The notes: generated by a model not told the origin, from the sequence alone. Counted from the stretch's first letter, positions 10,421-27,499 are shown. The stretch is 64,000 nucleotides of DNA from Tundrisphaera sp051175315 (GCF_051175315.1 NZ_CP195100.1:372001-436000), one strand, 5' to 3'. Made by a program: numbers and translations.

Positions 10421-10507
10421 GTGATTTCGGGGCGGCCGGCGATTTCCCTCGCCTGCGCGTCCGGTTATCGCGGGCCGGGGCCATGATGTTGGCCCTGGCT
10501 GAAAGAT

Positions 10508-10580
10508 ACGAGCGTAGCTCAATTGGTAGAGCACCGGTCTCCAAAACCGGCGGTTGGGGGTTCGATTCCCTCCGCTCGTG
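10508..10580 (+). tRNA. tRNA-Trp (CCA anticodon)
   Basis: A 73-nt tRNA with acceptor stem ACGAGCG/CGCTCGT, anticodon CCA in the loop following CCGGT, and T-loop TTCGATT. It sits between rpmG and secE, as in many bacteria that keep the tuf-trpT-secE-nusG order. Confidence 0.93.
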
Positions 10581-10636
10581 CTCGACGGGCCGTGAGAGGT
10601 CCCGCCGATCCAGTCACCGAATGTGAGAGTGCCGTT

Positions 10637-11170
10637 ATGGGCAAGGTGAAAGACGGAACGCCGGCGGTCAAGGCGACCAAGGTCGCCAAGGGTGGTCCCG
10701 TCGCGGCTCCCAAGGGCCGATTCTCATCGTTCCTGGCCAACCTGGCCCAGGTCGGCGTCTACAAGCCGCTCCAGGGGCGTCAGGCCCGAATCTACACGGC
10801 CGTGGCCCTCGCGTTCATCATCGTGATGGGGCTTCGCGAGCTGCAACTGACCCTGAGCGCCCAGCCGAACATCTCCATCGAAGCCTCCTACATCATCCCC
10901 ACCGTGGTCGGGCTGGTGCTGGGATGGATCGCCTACCGTCTGCTCCAGTTCCCGCCCTTCGTCGAGTTCCTGATCGCCACCGAAGCCGAGATGAACAAGG
11001 TTTCGTGGACGAGCCGCGAGGATCTCAAGCGGGCCACGACCGTCGTCCTGGTCACGGTGGCGGTGATGGCGGTCTTCCTGTTCGGCGTCGACTGGCTCTG
11101 GTCGAACCTCCTCCAGGCGATCGGCGTCCTCCGCTTCCACAACACGAGCGACCTGGGCTCGACCGCTTGA
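10637..11170 (+). CDS. secE: Preprotein translocase subunit SecE
   Basis: A 177-residue inner-membrane subunit of the SecYEG channel. Two hydrophobic segments near residues 55-75 and 82-105 precede the conserved EMNKVSWTSREDLKRATTVV amphipathic helix and the final membrane helix (VMAVFLFGVDWLW). It thus has three membrane segments, like E. coli SecE and unlike the short single-helix form. ATG at 10637; it is followed 65 nt later by nusG. Confidence 0.9.
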   Translation: MGKVKDGTPAVKATKVAKGGPVAAPKGRFSSFLANLAQVGVYKPLQGRQARIYTAVALAFIIVMGLRELQLTLSAQPNISIEASYIIPTVVGLVLGWIAYRLLQFPPFVEFLIATEAEMNKVSWTSREDLKRATTVVLVTVAVMAVFLFGVDWLWSNLLQAIGVLRFHNTSDLGSTA

Positions 11171-11235
11171 CTCCCGGATGATCTTCCTCCGATTGGCTCG
11201 AGTCCGGCTCTTTCCTCCATCCGCGACGGCTTCGC

Positions 11236-11820
11236 ATGAACCAATCGACCGACGAGCCCATCGACCCGGATGCCGACCCCGCCCCCGAACTGGTCTGGTA
11301 TGTCCTGAAGGTCCAGAGTAGCCGCGAGGATACGATCCGCGACGCGCTGGAACGGCGCGTCAAGATCCAGGGCTTGCAGCCGTACTTCGGGCGGATCGTG
11401 GTCCCGACCGAGAAGATCACCGAGATCCGCAACAACAAGAAGCGGACCGTCGAGCGCAAGACCTATCCTGGCTACATCATGGTCGAGATGGAGCTGAACG
11501 AGAAGACCTGGTTCACGGTCCGGGAGACCCCCGGGGTCGGCGACTTTGTCGGGGCGCATGGCACCCCGACCAAGATGACCGAGACCGAAGTCAACCAGAT
11601 GCTCGGTCAGCAGGATCAGACCGACACGGCCGAGGTCGGGAAGATCAAGATCGACGTGGAGCGCGGCGATCGCGTGAAGATCAAGGATGGCCCCTTCGAA
11701 AACTTCGAGGGGACCGTCGAGGAAGTGATCGAGACCCGCGGGCTGGTGAAGGTGATGCTGATCATCTTCAATCGGCCGACGCCGGTGGACCTCGAATACT
11801 GGCAGGTGGAGCGGCTCTGA
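11236..11820 (+). CDS. nusG: Transcription termination/antitermination protein NusG
   Basis: A 194-residue NusG. The NGN domain covers about residues 14-125 (VWYVLKVQSSRE through PGYIMVEMELNEKTW and TPGVGDFVG). The C-terminal KOW domain reads GDRVKIKDGPFENFEGTVEE and ends YWQVERL. It binds RNA polymerase, Rho and ribosomal S10. It lies between secE and rplK in the usual order. Confidence 0.95.
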   Translation: MNQSTDEPIDPDADPAPELVWYVLKVQSSREDTIRDALERRVKIQGLQPYFGRIVVPTEKITEIRNNKKRTVERKTYPGYIMVEMELNEKTWFTVRETPGVGDFVGAHGTPTKMTETEVNQMLGQQDQTDTAEVGKIKIDVERGDRVKIKDGPFENFEGTVEEVIETRGLVKVMLIIFNRPTPVDLEYWQVERL

Positions 11821-11903
11821 GGATCCATCGGTCCTCGGTCGAGATCTGGCCTGGCTCCGTCGGGCCTGGGCTTCAACTTAGTGCGTGAGAGGGTGGGCGG
11901 ACG

Positions 11904-12329
11904 ATGGCCAAGGTCATGACGGCGAAGGTGAAGCTCCAATGCCCCGGCGGTCAGGCGACGCCTGCTCCCCCGGTCGGCCCGGCCCTCGGCCAGCACGGCG
12001 TGAATATCGGCCAGTTCGTGATCCAGTTCAACGAACGTACCAAGGAGATGAAGGGGACCACCATCCCCGTCGAAATCACGATCTATTCCGATCGTTCTTT
12101 CGAGTTCATCACCAAGAGCCCCCCCGCCGCCGTCCTGCTCAAGCAGACCGCGGGGATCGCCTCGGGTTCCGCCGAGCCCCACAAGACCAAGGTGGCCACG
12201 GTCACCGGCGATCAGGTTCGCAAGATCGCCGAGACCAAGATGAACGACCTGAACGCTCGTGACCTCGACCACGCCTGCCGGATCATCGCCGGCACCGCGC
12301 GGAGCATGGGGATCGACGTCAAGGGTTGA
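11904..12329 (+). CDS. rplK: 50S ribosomal protein uL11
   Basis: A 141-residue L11, starting MAKVMTAKVKLQCPGGQATPAPPVGPALGQHGVNI, the proline-rich family N-terminus. It contains the expected TKSPPAAVLLKQTAGI segment. It is part of the GTPase-associated centre of the ribosome. Confidence 0.97.
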   Translation: MAKVMTAKVKLQCPGGQATPAPPVGPALGQHGVNIGQFVIQFNERTKEMKGTTIPVEITIYSDRSFEFITKSPPAAVLLKQTAGIASGSAEPHKTKVATVTGDQVRKIAETKMNDLNARDLDHACRIIAGTARSMGIDVKG

Positions 12330-12479
12330 CCCGTGGCACGGCCCTGATGGCCGTTTCCTCGGCGTCCCGAAGCACACGATCGGTTCGATCCATTAGGGAC
12401 CGGCGCGACCGCCCGTCGGTTCCCTCGATCCGATGACTTACTGATGGCGGCAGCCCTCCACCCGGAGCGCGACTCGGCG

Positions 12480-13157
12480 ATGTATCATTCGAAGCGGTAT
12501 CGGGCCCTGAGGGATAAGGTCAAGTCGCTTGACCCGATGCCCCTGGCCGACGCCCTCAAGCAATTGAAGACGTTCGGCAACACGAAGTTCAATCAGACGG
12601 TCGAGGTCTCGACCAACCTGGGAATCGACCCCCGGCAGAGCGATCAGAACGTCCGCGGTTCGGTGGCTCTCCCCCACGGGATCGGCAAGACGGTCCGCGT
12701 GGCCGTGTTCGCCCAGGGCGACAATGCCGAGAAGGCGCTCGCCGCCGGTGCGGATGTCGTCGGTGGGGATGACCTGGCCCAGAAGATCAAGGGTGGGTTC
12801 ATGGACTTCGACGTCGCCCTGGCGACGCCGGACATGATGGGCGTGGTCGGCCCCCTCGGCCGGTTGCTCGGCCCGCGCGGCCTCATGCCCTCCCCCCGAT
12901 CCGGCACCGTCACGACGGACATCGCCTCGGGCGTTCGCGAGTTCAAGGCCGGCAAGATCGAGTTTCGCAGCGACAAGGGGGGCAATGTGGCCGCCCCGGT
13001 CGGCAAGCTCGACTTCTCCGAGATCCAGCTCGCGGAAAACATCTCGTCGTTCCTGAACCACCTCCGGACGGTCAAGCCGGCGGCCGCCAAGGGGACGTTC
13101 ATCCGGTCGATCACGATCTCGGCCACCATGAGTCCGGGCATCCGGGTCGTGGCCTGA
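12480..13157 (+). CDS. rplA: 50S ribosomal protein uL1
   Basis: A 225-residue L1 from ATG 12480 (MYHSKRYRALRDKVK), with the signature GVVGPLGRLLGPRGLMPSPRSGTVT. An in-frame ATG at 12444 would add 12 residues but has no Shine-Dalgarno, while GGAG lies 12 nt before 12480. L1 forms the ribosomal L1 stalk and in many bacteria represses its own operon. Confidence 0.95.
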   Translation: MYHSKRYRALRDKVKSLDPMPLADALKQLKTFGNTKFNQTVEVSTNLGIDPRQSDQNVRGSVALPHGIGKTVRVAVFAQGDNAEKALAAGADVVGGDDLAQKIKGGFMDFDVALATPDMMGVVGPLGRLLGPRGLMPSPRSGTVTTDIASGVREFKAGKIEFRSDKGGNVAAPVGKLDFSEIQLAENISSFLNHLRTVKPAAAKGTFIRSITISATMSPGIRVVA

Positions 13158-13235
13158 TCCGAACCTCCCTCGGAGCGGTGGGCCGAGCGGGATGGACCGA
13201 GGTCGTCCCGAGTCGCACCGGATGTTGGTTGAACT

Positions 13236-13793
13236 ATGAGCAAGTACGTCAAAGAACTGATGATGGACCAGTTTCGGTCCGAGCTTGATGGCGACAAGTC
13301 GGTGCTGATCCTGGACCTCAAGGGCCTGGATGCGGTCTCCGAGTACCAGTTCCGCCGCGACCTCCGCAAGAAGTCGATCAAGATGCGGGTCCTGCGGAAC
13401 ACGCTCGCCCGTCGCGTCTTCGACGAAATGGGCATGGGCGGTCTGTCGACCTATCTCGAAGGCCCGAGCGTTGCGGTCTGGGGCGGCGACGGCGTCGCCG
13501 AGCTGGCCAAGGAGATTTCCTCCCAGGTCAAGAAGCTCAAGAAGCCCGAGATCAAGGGCGGAGCCGTCGACGGGACCGTGATCGGCCCCGCCCAGGTCGA
13601 GGATATCACCAAGCTGCCCAGCCGCGAGGCGTTGATCGCCCGCGTGGTCGGCCTGGCGATCAGCCCGGCCCAGCGTGTGATCTCGCTGGCCACGGCCCCG
13701 GCCAGCAACCTGCTCGGTCAGCTCAAGACATTGGCGGAAGGGGCACCGACCGGCGAAGGCGAGTCCGCCGACGCACCGGCCGAAGGCGCCTGA
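13236..13793 (+). CDS. rplJ: 50S ribosomal protein uL10
   Basis: A 185-residue L10, the base of the L7/L12 stalk. It contains VLILDLKGLDAVSEYQFRRDLRKK and VLRNTLARRVFDE and ends in an Ala/Gly/Glu-rich tail. It precedes rplL as usual. Confidence 0.95.
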   Translation: MSKYVKELMMDQFRSELDGDKSVLILDLKGLDAVSEYQFRRDLRKKSIKMRVLRNTLARRVFDEMGMGGLSTYLEGPSVAVWGGDGVAELAKEISSQVKKLKKPEIKGGAVDGTVIGPAQVEDITKLPSREALIARVVGLAISPAQRVISLATAPASNLLGQLKTLAEGAPTGEGESADAPAEGA

Positions 13794-13925
13794 TCCCAGG
13801 CATCTCGGCCATCGTCCCATGGTTTGTTGGATTTGCCGGAACGACCCGGGTGCTGATGACGCACCCTTCCCACACGAACCTCGCGCGTGCGACGCGCGAT
13901 TCTCCCGAAAGGATCGGATCGAATC

Positions 13926-14336
13926 ATGGCCACCGCCGAACTGACCTCGTTCGCTGAGAACATCAAGACCCTGGGCGACTCGATCGTCAAGCTGACCGTC
14001 CTCGAGGCCAAGGCCCTGGGCGACTACCTCGAGACGGCCCACGGCATCAAGGCCGCCGCCGCCGCCGTCGTGGCCGGCCCCGCCGCCGCCGCCGCCGCCC
14101 CGGCCGAGGCTGCCGCCGCCCAGACCGAGTTCGACGTCATGCTGGAGGCGTTCGACGCCGCCAAGAAGATCGGCATCATCAAGGTCGTCCGCGCCGCCAC
14201 CGGCCTCGGCCTGAAGGAAGCCAAGGACGCCGTCGAGGCCGCCCCCAAGGCGATCAAGACGGGCGTCTCGAAGGAAGACGCCGAGAAGCTCAAGAAGGAG
14301 CTGGAAGAAGCCGGCGCCACCGTCAAGATCAAGTGA
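13926..14336 (+). CDS. rplL: 50S ribosomal protein bL12 (L7/L12)
   Basis: A 136-residue L12. The N-terminal dimerisation region is followed by an Ala-rich hinge at about residues 40-62 and the globular domain FDVMLEAFDAAKKIGIIKVVRAATGLGLKEAKDAVE. The ATG at 13926 is preferred over an upstream frame extension because MATAELTSFAENIKTLGDSI is the natural N-terminus. Confidence 0.96.
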   Translation: MATAELTSFAENIKTLGDSIVKLTVLEAKALGDYLETAHGIKAAAAAVVAGPAAAAAAPAEAAAAQTEFDVMLEAFDAAKKIGIIKVVRAATGLGLKEAKDAVEAAPKAIKTGVSKEDAEKLKKELEEAGATVKIK

Positions 14337-14342
14337 TCTCGC

Positions 14343-14373
14343 CGGGGCCTCCCCCCCGCTCGGGGAGGCCCCG
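14343..14373 (+). terminator. GC-rich hairpin between rplL and rpoB
   Basis: A perfect 12-bp stem (14343-14354 with 14362-14373) and a 7-nt loop directly after rplL, without a T run. By position it may be the partial terminator/attenuator known between rplL and rpoB in other bacteria. The rest of the gap up to 14644 (about 270 nt) shows no gene. Confidence 0.5.
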
Positions 14374-14644
14374 CTCGTCCATGGATCTGGTTTGTCACTC
14401 CTCCTGGCGGCCCTTCGTGCCTAGAATAGGGCATGCCCCTCACCTTCTCGGATCCCTCCGCCCCGGCTCCGACCTGATCCGGTCGACGTCGGGGTGCTTC
14501 GGCGCGCGGGGGATGGTGGGTTTTCCCGCCCTCGACCCCGACCCTCCGGTCCCTGAGTTTCGCCGAGTCCGGCTTTCGCACGCGGTCTGATCGTTCCCGA
14601 CCGGAGCCCCGCGGCCACCCTTCTCCCTTGAGGAGCGAGTTTCC

Positions 14645-18352
<3,708 letters not shown>

Positions 18353-18361
18353 TCCGCGACG

Positions 18362-18401
18362 GGCGGGGCCGCGCCGATCCTCGGATCGGCGCGGCCCCGC
18401 C
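18362..18401. terminator. Perfect 19-bp hairpin after rpoB
   Basis: The arms 18362-18380 and 18383-18401 are exact reverse complements with only 2 nt between them, 10 nt after the rpoB stop codon. There is no T run. Such a stable structure would be expected to stop or pause polymerase, and it has no counterpart in the compact rpoBC layout of many bacteria. Confidence 0.55.
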
Positions 18402-18488
18402 GCGTGGGCTTCGGCACTCGGATTCAAGAGGATCCATGATCGAATGCCGCCGATCCCGGCGAAATCCGCGATGTCAAGCGGGGATCGC

Positions 18489-18517
18489 TTGGAATTTGCG
18501 GGGGCTTCGATTAGGAT
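18489..18517 (+). promoter_or_regulatory. Possible sigma70-like promoter for rpoC
   Basis: TTGGAA (18489-18494), 17-nt spacer, TAGGAT (18512-18517), 4/6 matches to consensus in each box. It lies in the 488-nt rpoB-rpoC gap, after the strong hairpin. No gene is seen in 18353-18840, so this space would be a leader of about 315 nt. Confidence 0.3.
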
Positions 18518-18840
18518 GGATGAGAATCGACTCCGACGGCGGGCTGGCCTGGGTTTGAGAAGTCCAGCGACGTCGCATCCTTCGCGAGATCTCGACTTGG
18601 AATGGGGAGTCCATGACATCCGGCCAAGGAGGCTGCCGGTGGCCACCGACGCGGGCAGGATGGCCGTACCGAGCCGCGACGCCCTTCGCTCGATGGGAGG
18701 GAAGGTCCGCGGGTTTTTCGCCTTTCGAACGAATGACGCACTTGGGGCTGATTTGCACGATCGTCCGCTGATCTAATCTCTTCCCTAATCCACCCCCACC
18801 ACGTCCGCATCGCCGATCGGCATGCAGAGGAGCGTGTCTC

Positions 18841-23094
<4,254 letters not shown>

Positions 23095-23123
23095 GCGACG
23101 CCCGTCCGATCTTGATTTCCCCG

Positions 23124-23165
23124 CGGCCCGCCCCTCGTCCCACCCGACGTGGGGCGGGCCGTTTC
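23124..23165 (+). terminator. Terminator after rpoC
   Basis: An 11-bp stem CGGCCCGCCCC/GGGGCGGGCCG (23124-23134 with 23151-23161), extended by CGTC/GACG inside and followed by TTTCC. It ends the long rpo operon before the Uma2 gene. Confidence 0.7.
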
Positions 23166-23195
23166 CGTTGACCCGCTGCCGGAGGTCACGCTCTC

Positions 23196-23807
23196 ATGGC
23201 GACGATCACGACCCGGATCGGCCCGGCCGACCATGGCCGACGGATGAGCTTGGAAGAGTTCCGGGAGGCCGATGAAGAGCCGGGGCACCGCTACGAACTC
23301 GCGCGCGGAGTCATCGAAGTGACCGAGGTCCCGAACGACGCGCATGGCCTGATTGTCTGCAACCTGTACCGCCTGATCGCCCGATTTGAGGTCGACCACC
23401 CCGGATTGATCTACCGATACGGCGGTGGGAGCGAGTTCCGGATCTGGTTGCCCGGCATGGAATCCGGACGCAATCCCGACCTCGGCGTCGTCCTGATCAG
23501 CACGCCCAGGGATGCACGAGGCCGACGGCCGCCATCGCTGGTCGCGGAGGTCGTCTCGCAGCGATCGGGCGAGCGGGATTACACCGCCAAGCGAGACGAA
23601 TATCTGGCCTTCGGAATCCAGGAATTCTGGGTCGTCGACCCGACATCGCGGCGGGTCGTCGTCCTGACCCGCCTGGGCGATTCGTGGGTCGAGCGGATCT
23701 GTCAGGGAGATGACCCGATCCCCAGCCGCCTGCTCCCCGGCTTCGCGGGGAGGGTCGCCGGCCTGTGGGCTTTCCTCGACCCGGACGAAGAACCGGGCGA
23801 GGGTTGA
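23196..23807 (+). CDS. Uma2 family (DUF820) putative endonuclease, copy 3
   Basis: A 203-residue Uma2 protein with GHRYELARGVIEV, PDLGVVL, LVAEVVSQRSGERDYTAKRDEYLAFGIQEFWVVDP. Asp, Glu and the Lys of YTAKRDEYL are in family positions. It is more distant from the 1788/2392 pair than those are from each other. GGAGGT stands 9 nt before the ATG. It converges with the glycosyltransferase gene. Confidence 0.85.
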   Translation: MATITTRIGPADHGRRMSLEEFREADEEPGHRYELARGVIEVTEVPNDAHGLIVCNLYRLIARFEVDHPGLIYRYGGGSEFRIWLPGMESGRNPDLGVVLISTPRDARGRRPPSLVAEVVSQRSGERDYTAKRDEYLAFGIQEFWVVDPTSRRVVVLTRLGDSWVERICQGDDPIPSRLLPGFAGRVAGLWAFLDPDEEPGEG

Positions 23808-23826
23808 GGCTGGGCGGTCGCGGGGC

Positions 23827-24978
23827 TCACCCGCCCCTCAGGGCCTCGACCAGCCGGTCGTTGGCGGCCTGCCAGCGGAATTGCTGGGCGATCTCGCGGC
23901 CGAGGGCGACGCGGCGGGCGCGCTCGTCGGGCTGGTCGAGGAGCGAGCGGAGGGCGGCCAGCATCGCCTCGTCGTCGTCGGGGTCGAAGTACCAGCCGGC
24001 GTCGCCGCCGACTTCGGGCAGGGCCGTCGAGTCGGCCAGGGCGACCGGGATGCCCTGGGCCATCGCCTCCACCGCGGGGATGCCGAAGCTCTCGCAGGTC
24101 GAGGGGAAGACCAGGGCCGTCGATTCCGCATAGGCGGCCCGGAGCGTCCGACCTTGCCTGTAGCCCGGCAGGCGGATCACGGCCCGTCGGCCGGCGCCGG
24201 ACATCGCCTCGCGGATCGGCTCGGCCTCCGATTCCGACCCGGCGCCGAGCAGGACCACGGCCAGCGAGCCGTCGGCCACCTCGGGCAATCGCGCGGCGAC
24301 CCGGACCAGCCGGGCCAGGTTCTTGCGGGGCTGGAAGCTGGCGACCGAGAGCAGGTAGGGCATCCCGGGCGGGATCCCCAGGTCGGCCCGGATGGCGGCC
24401 CGCTCGTTGGGCGGCGACGGCTGGAAGAATAGCTCATCGGCCGCGTTGGGGACCTGGGCGACCTTGTCCCGGCATTCCGGGAACATCTGGGTCAGCCGCT
24501 CGGTGTTGAAGGCCGAGACCGACAGCACCCGGTCGGCGGCGGCGAAGACCTTTTCGAGCAGGGCCTGGCGCCGGGGGCCGCCGTAGCGGACGTCTTGTAA
24601 AATGTCGTGGCTGGTCACGGCGAACCGGGCCTTGCGGGCGGCGATGAACATCTCCATCGGCGCATAGACCCAGTCGACGGGCCCGGACCACCACTCGACC
24701 GGCGGGCCGCCGGCCACCCGCCAGAGCCGCAGGGCGTGGCGGACCGAGATCGGCAGCTCGCGGCGACGCAGGTGCGACAGCGACTCCCAGAACGCCAGGC
24801 CGTCGGGCTCGGTGGTCCGGCCCGAGACCACGGTCAGGGCGACGTCGGGCCGGTGGGCCAGGCGGTCGAGCTGCCCGAGCGCGTGGCGCGTGACCCCGGT
24901 CGGGCTCCGGCAATGGTTCAGGTCGAACAGCCAGGCCACCCGCAGCGCCGATGTCTCTCGGCTCGCCCCATCCGCCAT
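23827..24978 (-). CDS. Glycosyltransferase family 4 (GT-B fold)
   Basis: A 383-residue GT4-type enzyme. The first half contains GVTRHALGQLDRL, typical of the acceptor domain. The C-terminal nucleotide-sugar domain contains YLLSVASFQPRKNLARLV and the E-x7-E motif CESFGIPAVEAMAQGIPV, followed by ALPEVGGDAGWYFDPDD. Donor and acceptor cannot be read from the sequence. The next gene on the same strand, 25018-25260, lies upstream of it. Confidence 0.85.
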   Translation of the reverse strand: MADGASRETSALRVAWLFDLNHCRSPTGVTRHALGQLDRLAHRPDVALTVVSGRTTEPDGLAFWESLSHLRRRELPISVRHALRLWRVAGGPPVEWWSGPVDWVYAPMEMFIAARKARFAVTSHDILQDVRYGGPRRQALLEKVFAAADRVLSVSAFNTERLTQMFPECRDKVAQVPNAADELFFQPSPPNERAAIRADLGIPPGMPYLLSVASFQPRKNLARLVRVAARLPEVADGSLAVVLLGAGSESEAEPIREAMSGAGRRAVIRLPGYRQGRTLRAAYAESTALVFPSTCESFGIPAVEAMAQGIPVALADSTALPEVGGDAGWYFDPDDDEAMLAALRSLLDQPDERARRVALGREIAQQFRWQAANDRLVEALRGG

Positions 24979-25017
24979 CGCAACCGCCTCCCTGCCCCGT
25001 CGCCGACCCCGGCCCGA

Positions 25018-25260
25018 TCAGAGGAAGAAGATCCACCGATAGACCATCACCAGGCAAACCCCGACCCCGACCACGACCCACCAGGGCTTGCGCCGCGGCG
25101 CGTCCTCGATCGAGAGATACCGGCGGCAGTGCGGGCACTGCTCGGCATCCTCGTAGACGGGGCGTCGGCAATGCGGGCACGGGATGGTCTCGTCGTCCTT
25201 GCCCGCCTCGGCTTCTCCCTCGTCGTCTTCCCAGTCTTCATCGTCGTGGACGAGCCGCAT
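25018..25260 (-). CDS. Small zinc-ribbon protein with C-terminal membrane anchor
   Basis: An 80-residue protein with an acidic N-terminus, a zinc ribbon made of CPHC (two CPHCRR repeats 14 residues apart) and a single C-terminal hydrophobic helix (WWVVVGVGVCLVMVYRWIFFL). The layout predicts a tail-anchored membrane protein with the ribbon in the cytoplasm. Function unknown. It is about 40 nt upstream of the glycosyltransferase and probably in one transcript with it. Confidence 0.7.
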   Translation of the reverse strand: MRLVHDDEDWEDDEGEAEAGKDDETIPCPHCRRPVYEDAEQCPHCRRYLSIEDAPRRKPWWVVVGVGVCLVMVYRWIFFL

Positions 25261-25553
25261 GGAAGCCTCCCGGTGAGCCGCAAGCGTAGGCCACGACGGC
25301 CGGGGATGTCAATGTTTCCGAAGGGGATCGGCGATCGCCATGACGCCACGCCACGCAAAAATCTCTGGCGTATCCCGGCGGAAATCGGGTACACTGCCGA
25401 ATCACCGTCGATCTCGACGGTCGATCTCGTCGCACACGAACGGCTCGTGATGGTTTTTATTGCCTCGCGACGGCCCGAAGACGGCCGGGCGTCCCGCTTC
25501 GGGCGTCCGGATCTTCCCTGGGAATGCCAGGGAGTAGGGAAACGCATTCGACC

Positions 25554-25961
25554 ATGCCCACGATCAATCAGCTCGTCCGCAGGCCCCGGGTCCCGGTCCT
25601 CTACAAGACGAAGAGCCCGGTGCTGGAAAGCTGCCCCTTCAAGCGGGGCGTCTGCCTCCAGGTCAAGACGATGACCCCCAAGAAGCCGAACTCGGCGCTC
25701 CGCAAGGTGGCGCGCGTCCGGCTGTCCAACGGCAAGGAAGTGACGGCGTACATCGGCGGCGAAGGGCACAACCTCCAGGAACACTCGATCGTCCTGGTCC
25801 GCGGCGGCCGCGTCCGCGACTTGCCCGGCGTCCGCTATCACATCGTCCGCGGCGTGCTCGACAGCCTCGGCGTGGCCGACCGTAAGCAGGCCCGCTCCAA
25901 GTACGGCACCTCGTCCAAGGCCGCTCCGGTCAAGGGCAAGGGCGGCGCCAAGAAGAAGTAA
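25554..25961 (+). CDS. rpsL: 30S ribosomal protein uS12
   Basis: A 135-residue S12, MPTINQLVRRPRVPV, with the decoding-site segments TMTPKKPNSALRKVARVRLSNG and GGRVRDLPGVRYHIVRG. ATG at 25554; ten additional upstream codons in frame are not part of the family. The C-terminal tail is Lys/Ala-rich. The 293 nt before it hold no gene that I can see. Confidence 0.97.
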   Translation: MPTINQLVRRPRVPVLYKTKSPVLESCPFKRGVCLQVKTMTPKKPNSALRKVARVRLSNGKEVTAYIGGEGHNLQEHSIVLVRGGRVRDLPGVRYHIVRGVLDSLGVADRKQARSKYGTSSKAAPVKGKGGAKKK

Positions 25962-26020
25962 AACCCGCACGTCCGAGACGCTGACGCCCCACGCCCCCTT
26001 CCCGACCAGGACGCACGAGC

Positions 26021-26494
26021 ATGGCCCGCAAGTTCACCGCCAGCAAGGAGCAGCTCCGCCCCGACCCCCGATTCGGGTCGAAGCTGGCCAGCAAGTTCAT
26101 CAACTGCCTGATGCACGACGGCAAGAAGAGCACCGCCCAGAAGGTGTTCTACGACGCGCTCGACCTGATCCAGCGCCGCCTGCCCAACGAGAACCCGATC
26201 GACGTCTTCGGCCGGGCCATCGAGAACGTCAAGCCGATCATCGAGGTCCGTTCCAAGCGCGTCGGCGGTGCCACCTACCAGGTGCCGATGCAGGTCAACA
26301 AGGTCCGCCAGCAGACCTTGTCGATCCGCTGGGTCCTGATGGCCGCCCGCGAGAAGAAGGGCCGCCCGATGGCCATCAAGCTCGCCGACGAGTTGATCGC
26401 CGCCTTCAACCGCGAAGGCAACGCCATCAGCCGCCGCGAGAACGTCCACCGCATGGCCGACGCCAACAAGGCGTTCGCCCACTTCGCCTGGTAA
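26021..26494 (+). CDS. rpsG: 30S ribosomal protein uS7
   Basis: A 157-residue S7 with the signature VEVRSKRVGGATYQVPMQV and RWVLMAAREKKGRPMAIKLADELI. It follows rpsL by 59 nt. In most bacteria fusA follows directly, but here a terminator and a gene on the opposite strand intervene. Confidence 0.97.
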   Translation: MARKFTASKEQLRPDPRFGSKLASKFINCLMHDGKKSTAQKVFYDALDLIQRRLPNENPIDVFGRAIENVKPIIEVRSKRVGGATYQVPMQVNKVRQQTLSIRWVLMAAREKKGRPMAIKLADELIAAFNREGNAISRRENVHRMADANKAFAHFAW

Positions 26495-26522
26495 GCCCGG
26501 CGAACCGATCGCGGAAATCCCC

Positions 26523-26559
26523 ACGGCCCTCCGCCGGACCCGATCCGGCGAAGGGCCGT
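26523..26559. terminator. Terminator between rpsG and the LuxR gene
   Basis: A hairpin of 16 paired positions with one mismatch, arms ACGGCCCTCCGCCGGA and TCCGGCGAAGGGCCGT around a 5-nt loop, followed by CGTCGTTT. It lies between converging genes and can serve both. Confidence 0.65.
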
Positions 26560-26584
26560 CGTCGTTTGCGGGCCGGCTCGGCGT

Positions 26585-27499
26585 TCAGGGCCGGCCGGCC
26601 GGGCCCGCGCCGAAGCGGTGATTCTCGTAGAAGCTGGCCCCGTAGCCCGAGCCGATCACGGTCATGCCGGCCGGCCGGGCCGGGTCGGCCGGCCCGGGCC
26701 GGTGGCCCCACCCGCGTCGGATCCACCGGGCCATGAGTTCGGAACGGCCCCGGACCCCGAAGTGCCGGTACAGGGCCTTGGTGTAGTCGTTGATCGTGGC
26801 GGGGGCCAGGCCCAGCCGGGCGGCGACCTGCTTGTCCCCGTCCCCCTGGAGGAGGCAGTCCAGCACCTGGCGGAGCCGGGGCGACAGGTGCGACGGCGAC
26901 GGGTCGGCGTAGCGGGCCAACGCGCCCCCCACCAGCGGGGCCAGCGTCGCGTGGGCCTCGTGGACGATCGCCAGCTCCCGGGGCCGGAAGTCGCGGCGGC
27001 CCGAGGTGCGGAGCAGGATCACGTTGGTGGTCTCGCCCTCCGGCGCCCCGTCGATCTTGCGCGAGCACCACAGGGTCGCGTCTGCCCCGAACGGCTCCTG
27101 GATCAGGCGATAGTCGCTGGATCGATACCAGGCCTTGTCGTCGATGAACCCGGTCCGCGGCAGGCAGAGCCCGTCCTGTTCGCGGAACCGGCGGAAGTAC
27201 TCGATCATCGCCGGGGAGTAGCGGGGGTCGCTCCGGAACTCCGCCAGGTGGCCCATCAGCGTGGCCAGGTCGAGCGTCCCGGGACGCCACCAGAACGTGA
27301 CGCCGAGGTCGTGCATCATCAGCTCGTGGCAACCGGCCATCTCGCCGGCCAGCCCAATGTCCGCATCGACCAGGTCGGACAGGCCGGCCACCCACCGGTC
27401 CCGCCAGGCGATGCGATCGTCGCCGAGGTCGCGGCACTCGCCGACGAGCCGCCAGATGGCCCGGAGGTCGTCGACCCGAAGCTGATTCGACTTGGACAT
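26585..27499 (-). CDS. LuxR-family transcriptional regulator
   Basis: A 304-residue protein with a C-terminal LuxR-type helix-turn-helix (LSPRLRQVLDCLLQGDGDKQVAARLGLAPATINDYTKALYRHFGV). There is no receiver domain. The N-terminal 200 residues look like a GAF/PAS-type sensory region (EQDGLCLPRTGFIDDKAWYRS), but the ligand is unknown. The ATG at 27499 (MSKSNQLRVDD) is preferred to longer readings. It separates rpsG from fusA. Confidence 0.8.
   Translation of the reverse strand: MSKSNQLRVDDLRAIWRLVGECRDLGDDRIAWRDRWVAGLSDLVDADIGLAGEMAGCHELMMHDLGVTFWWRPGTLDLATLMGHLAEFRSDPRYSPAMIEYFRRFREQDGLCLPRTGFIDDKAWYRSSDYRLIQEPFGADATLWCSRKIDGAPEGETTNVILLRTSGRRDFRPRELAIVHEAHATLAPLVGGALARYADPSPSHLSPRLRQVLDCLLQGDGDKQVAARLGLAPATINDYTKALYRHFGVRGRSELMARWIRRGWGHRPGPADPARPAGMTVIGSGYGASFYENHRFGAGPAGRP

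Noticed and set aside
14392..14427. TTGTCA and TAGAAT as a promoter for rpoB
   Set aside because: The spacing is 24 nt, too long for a sigma70 promoter.
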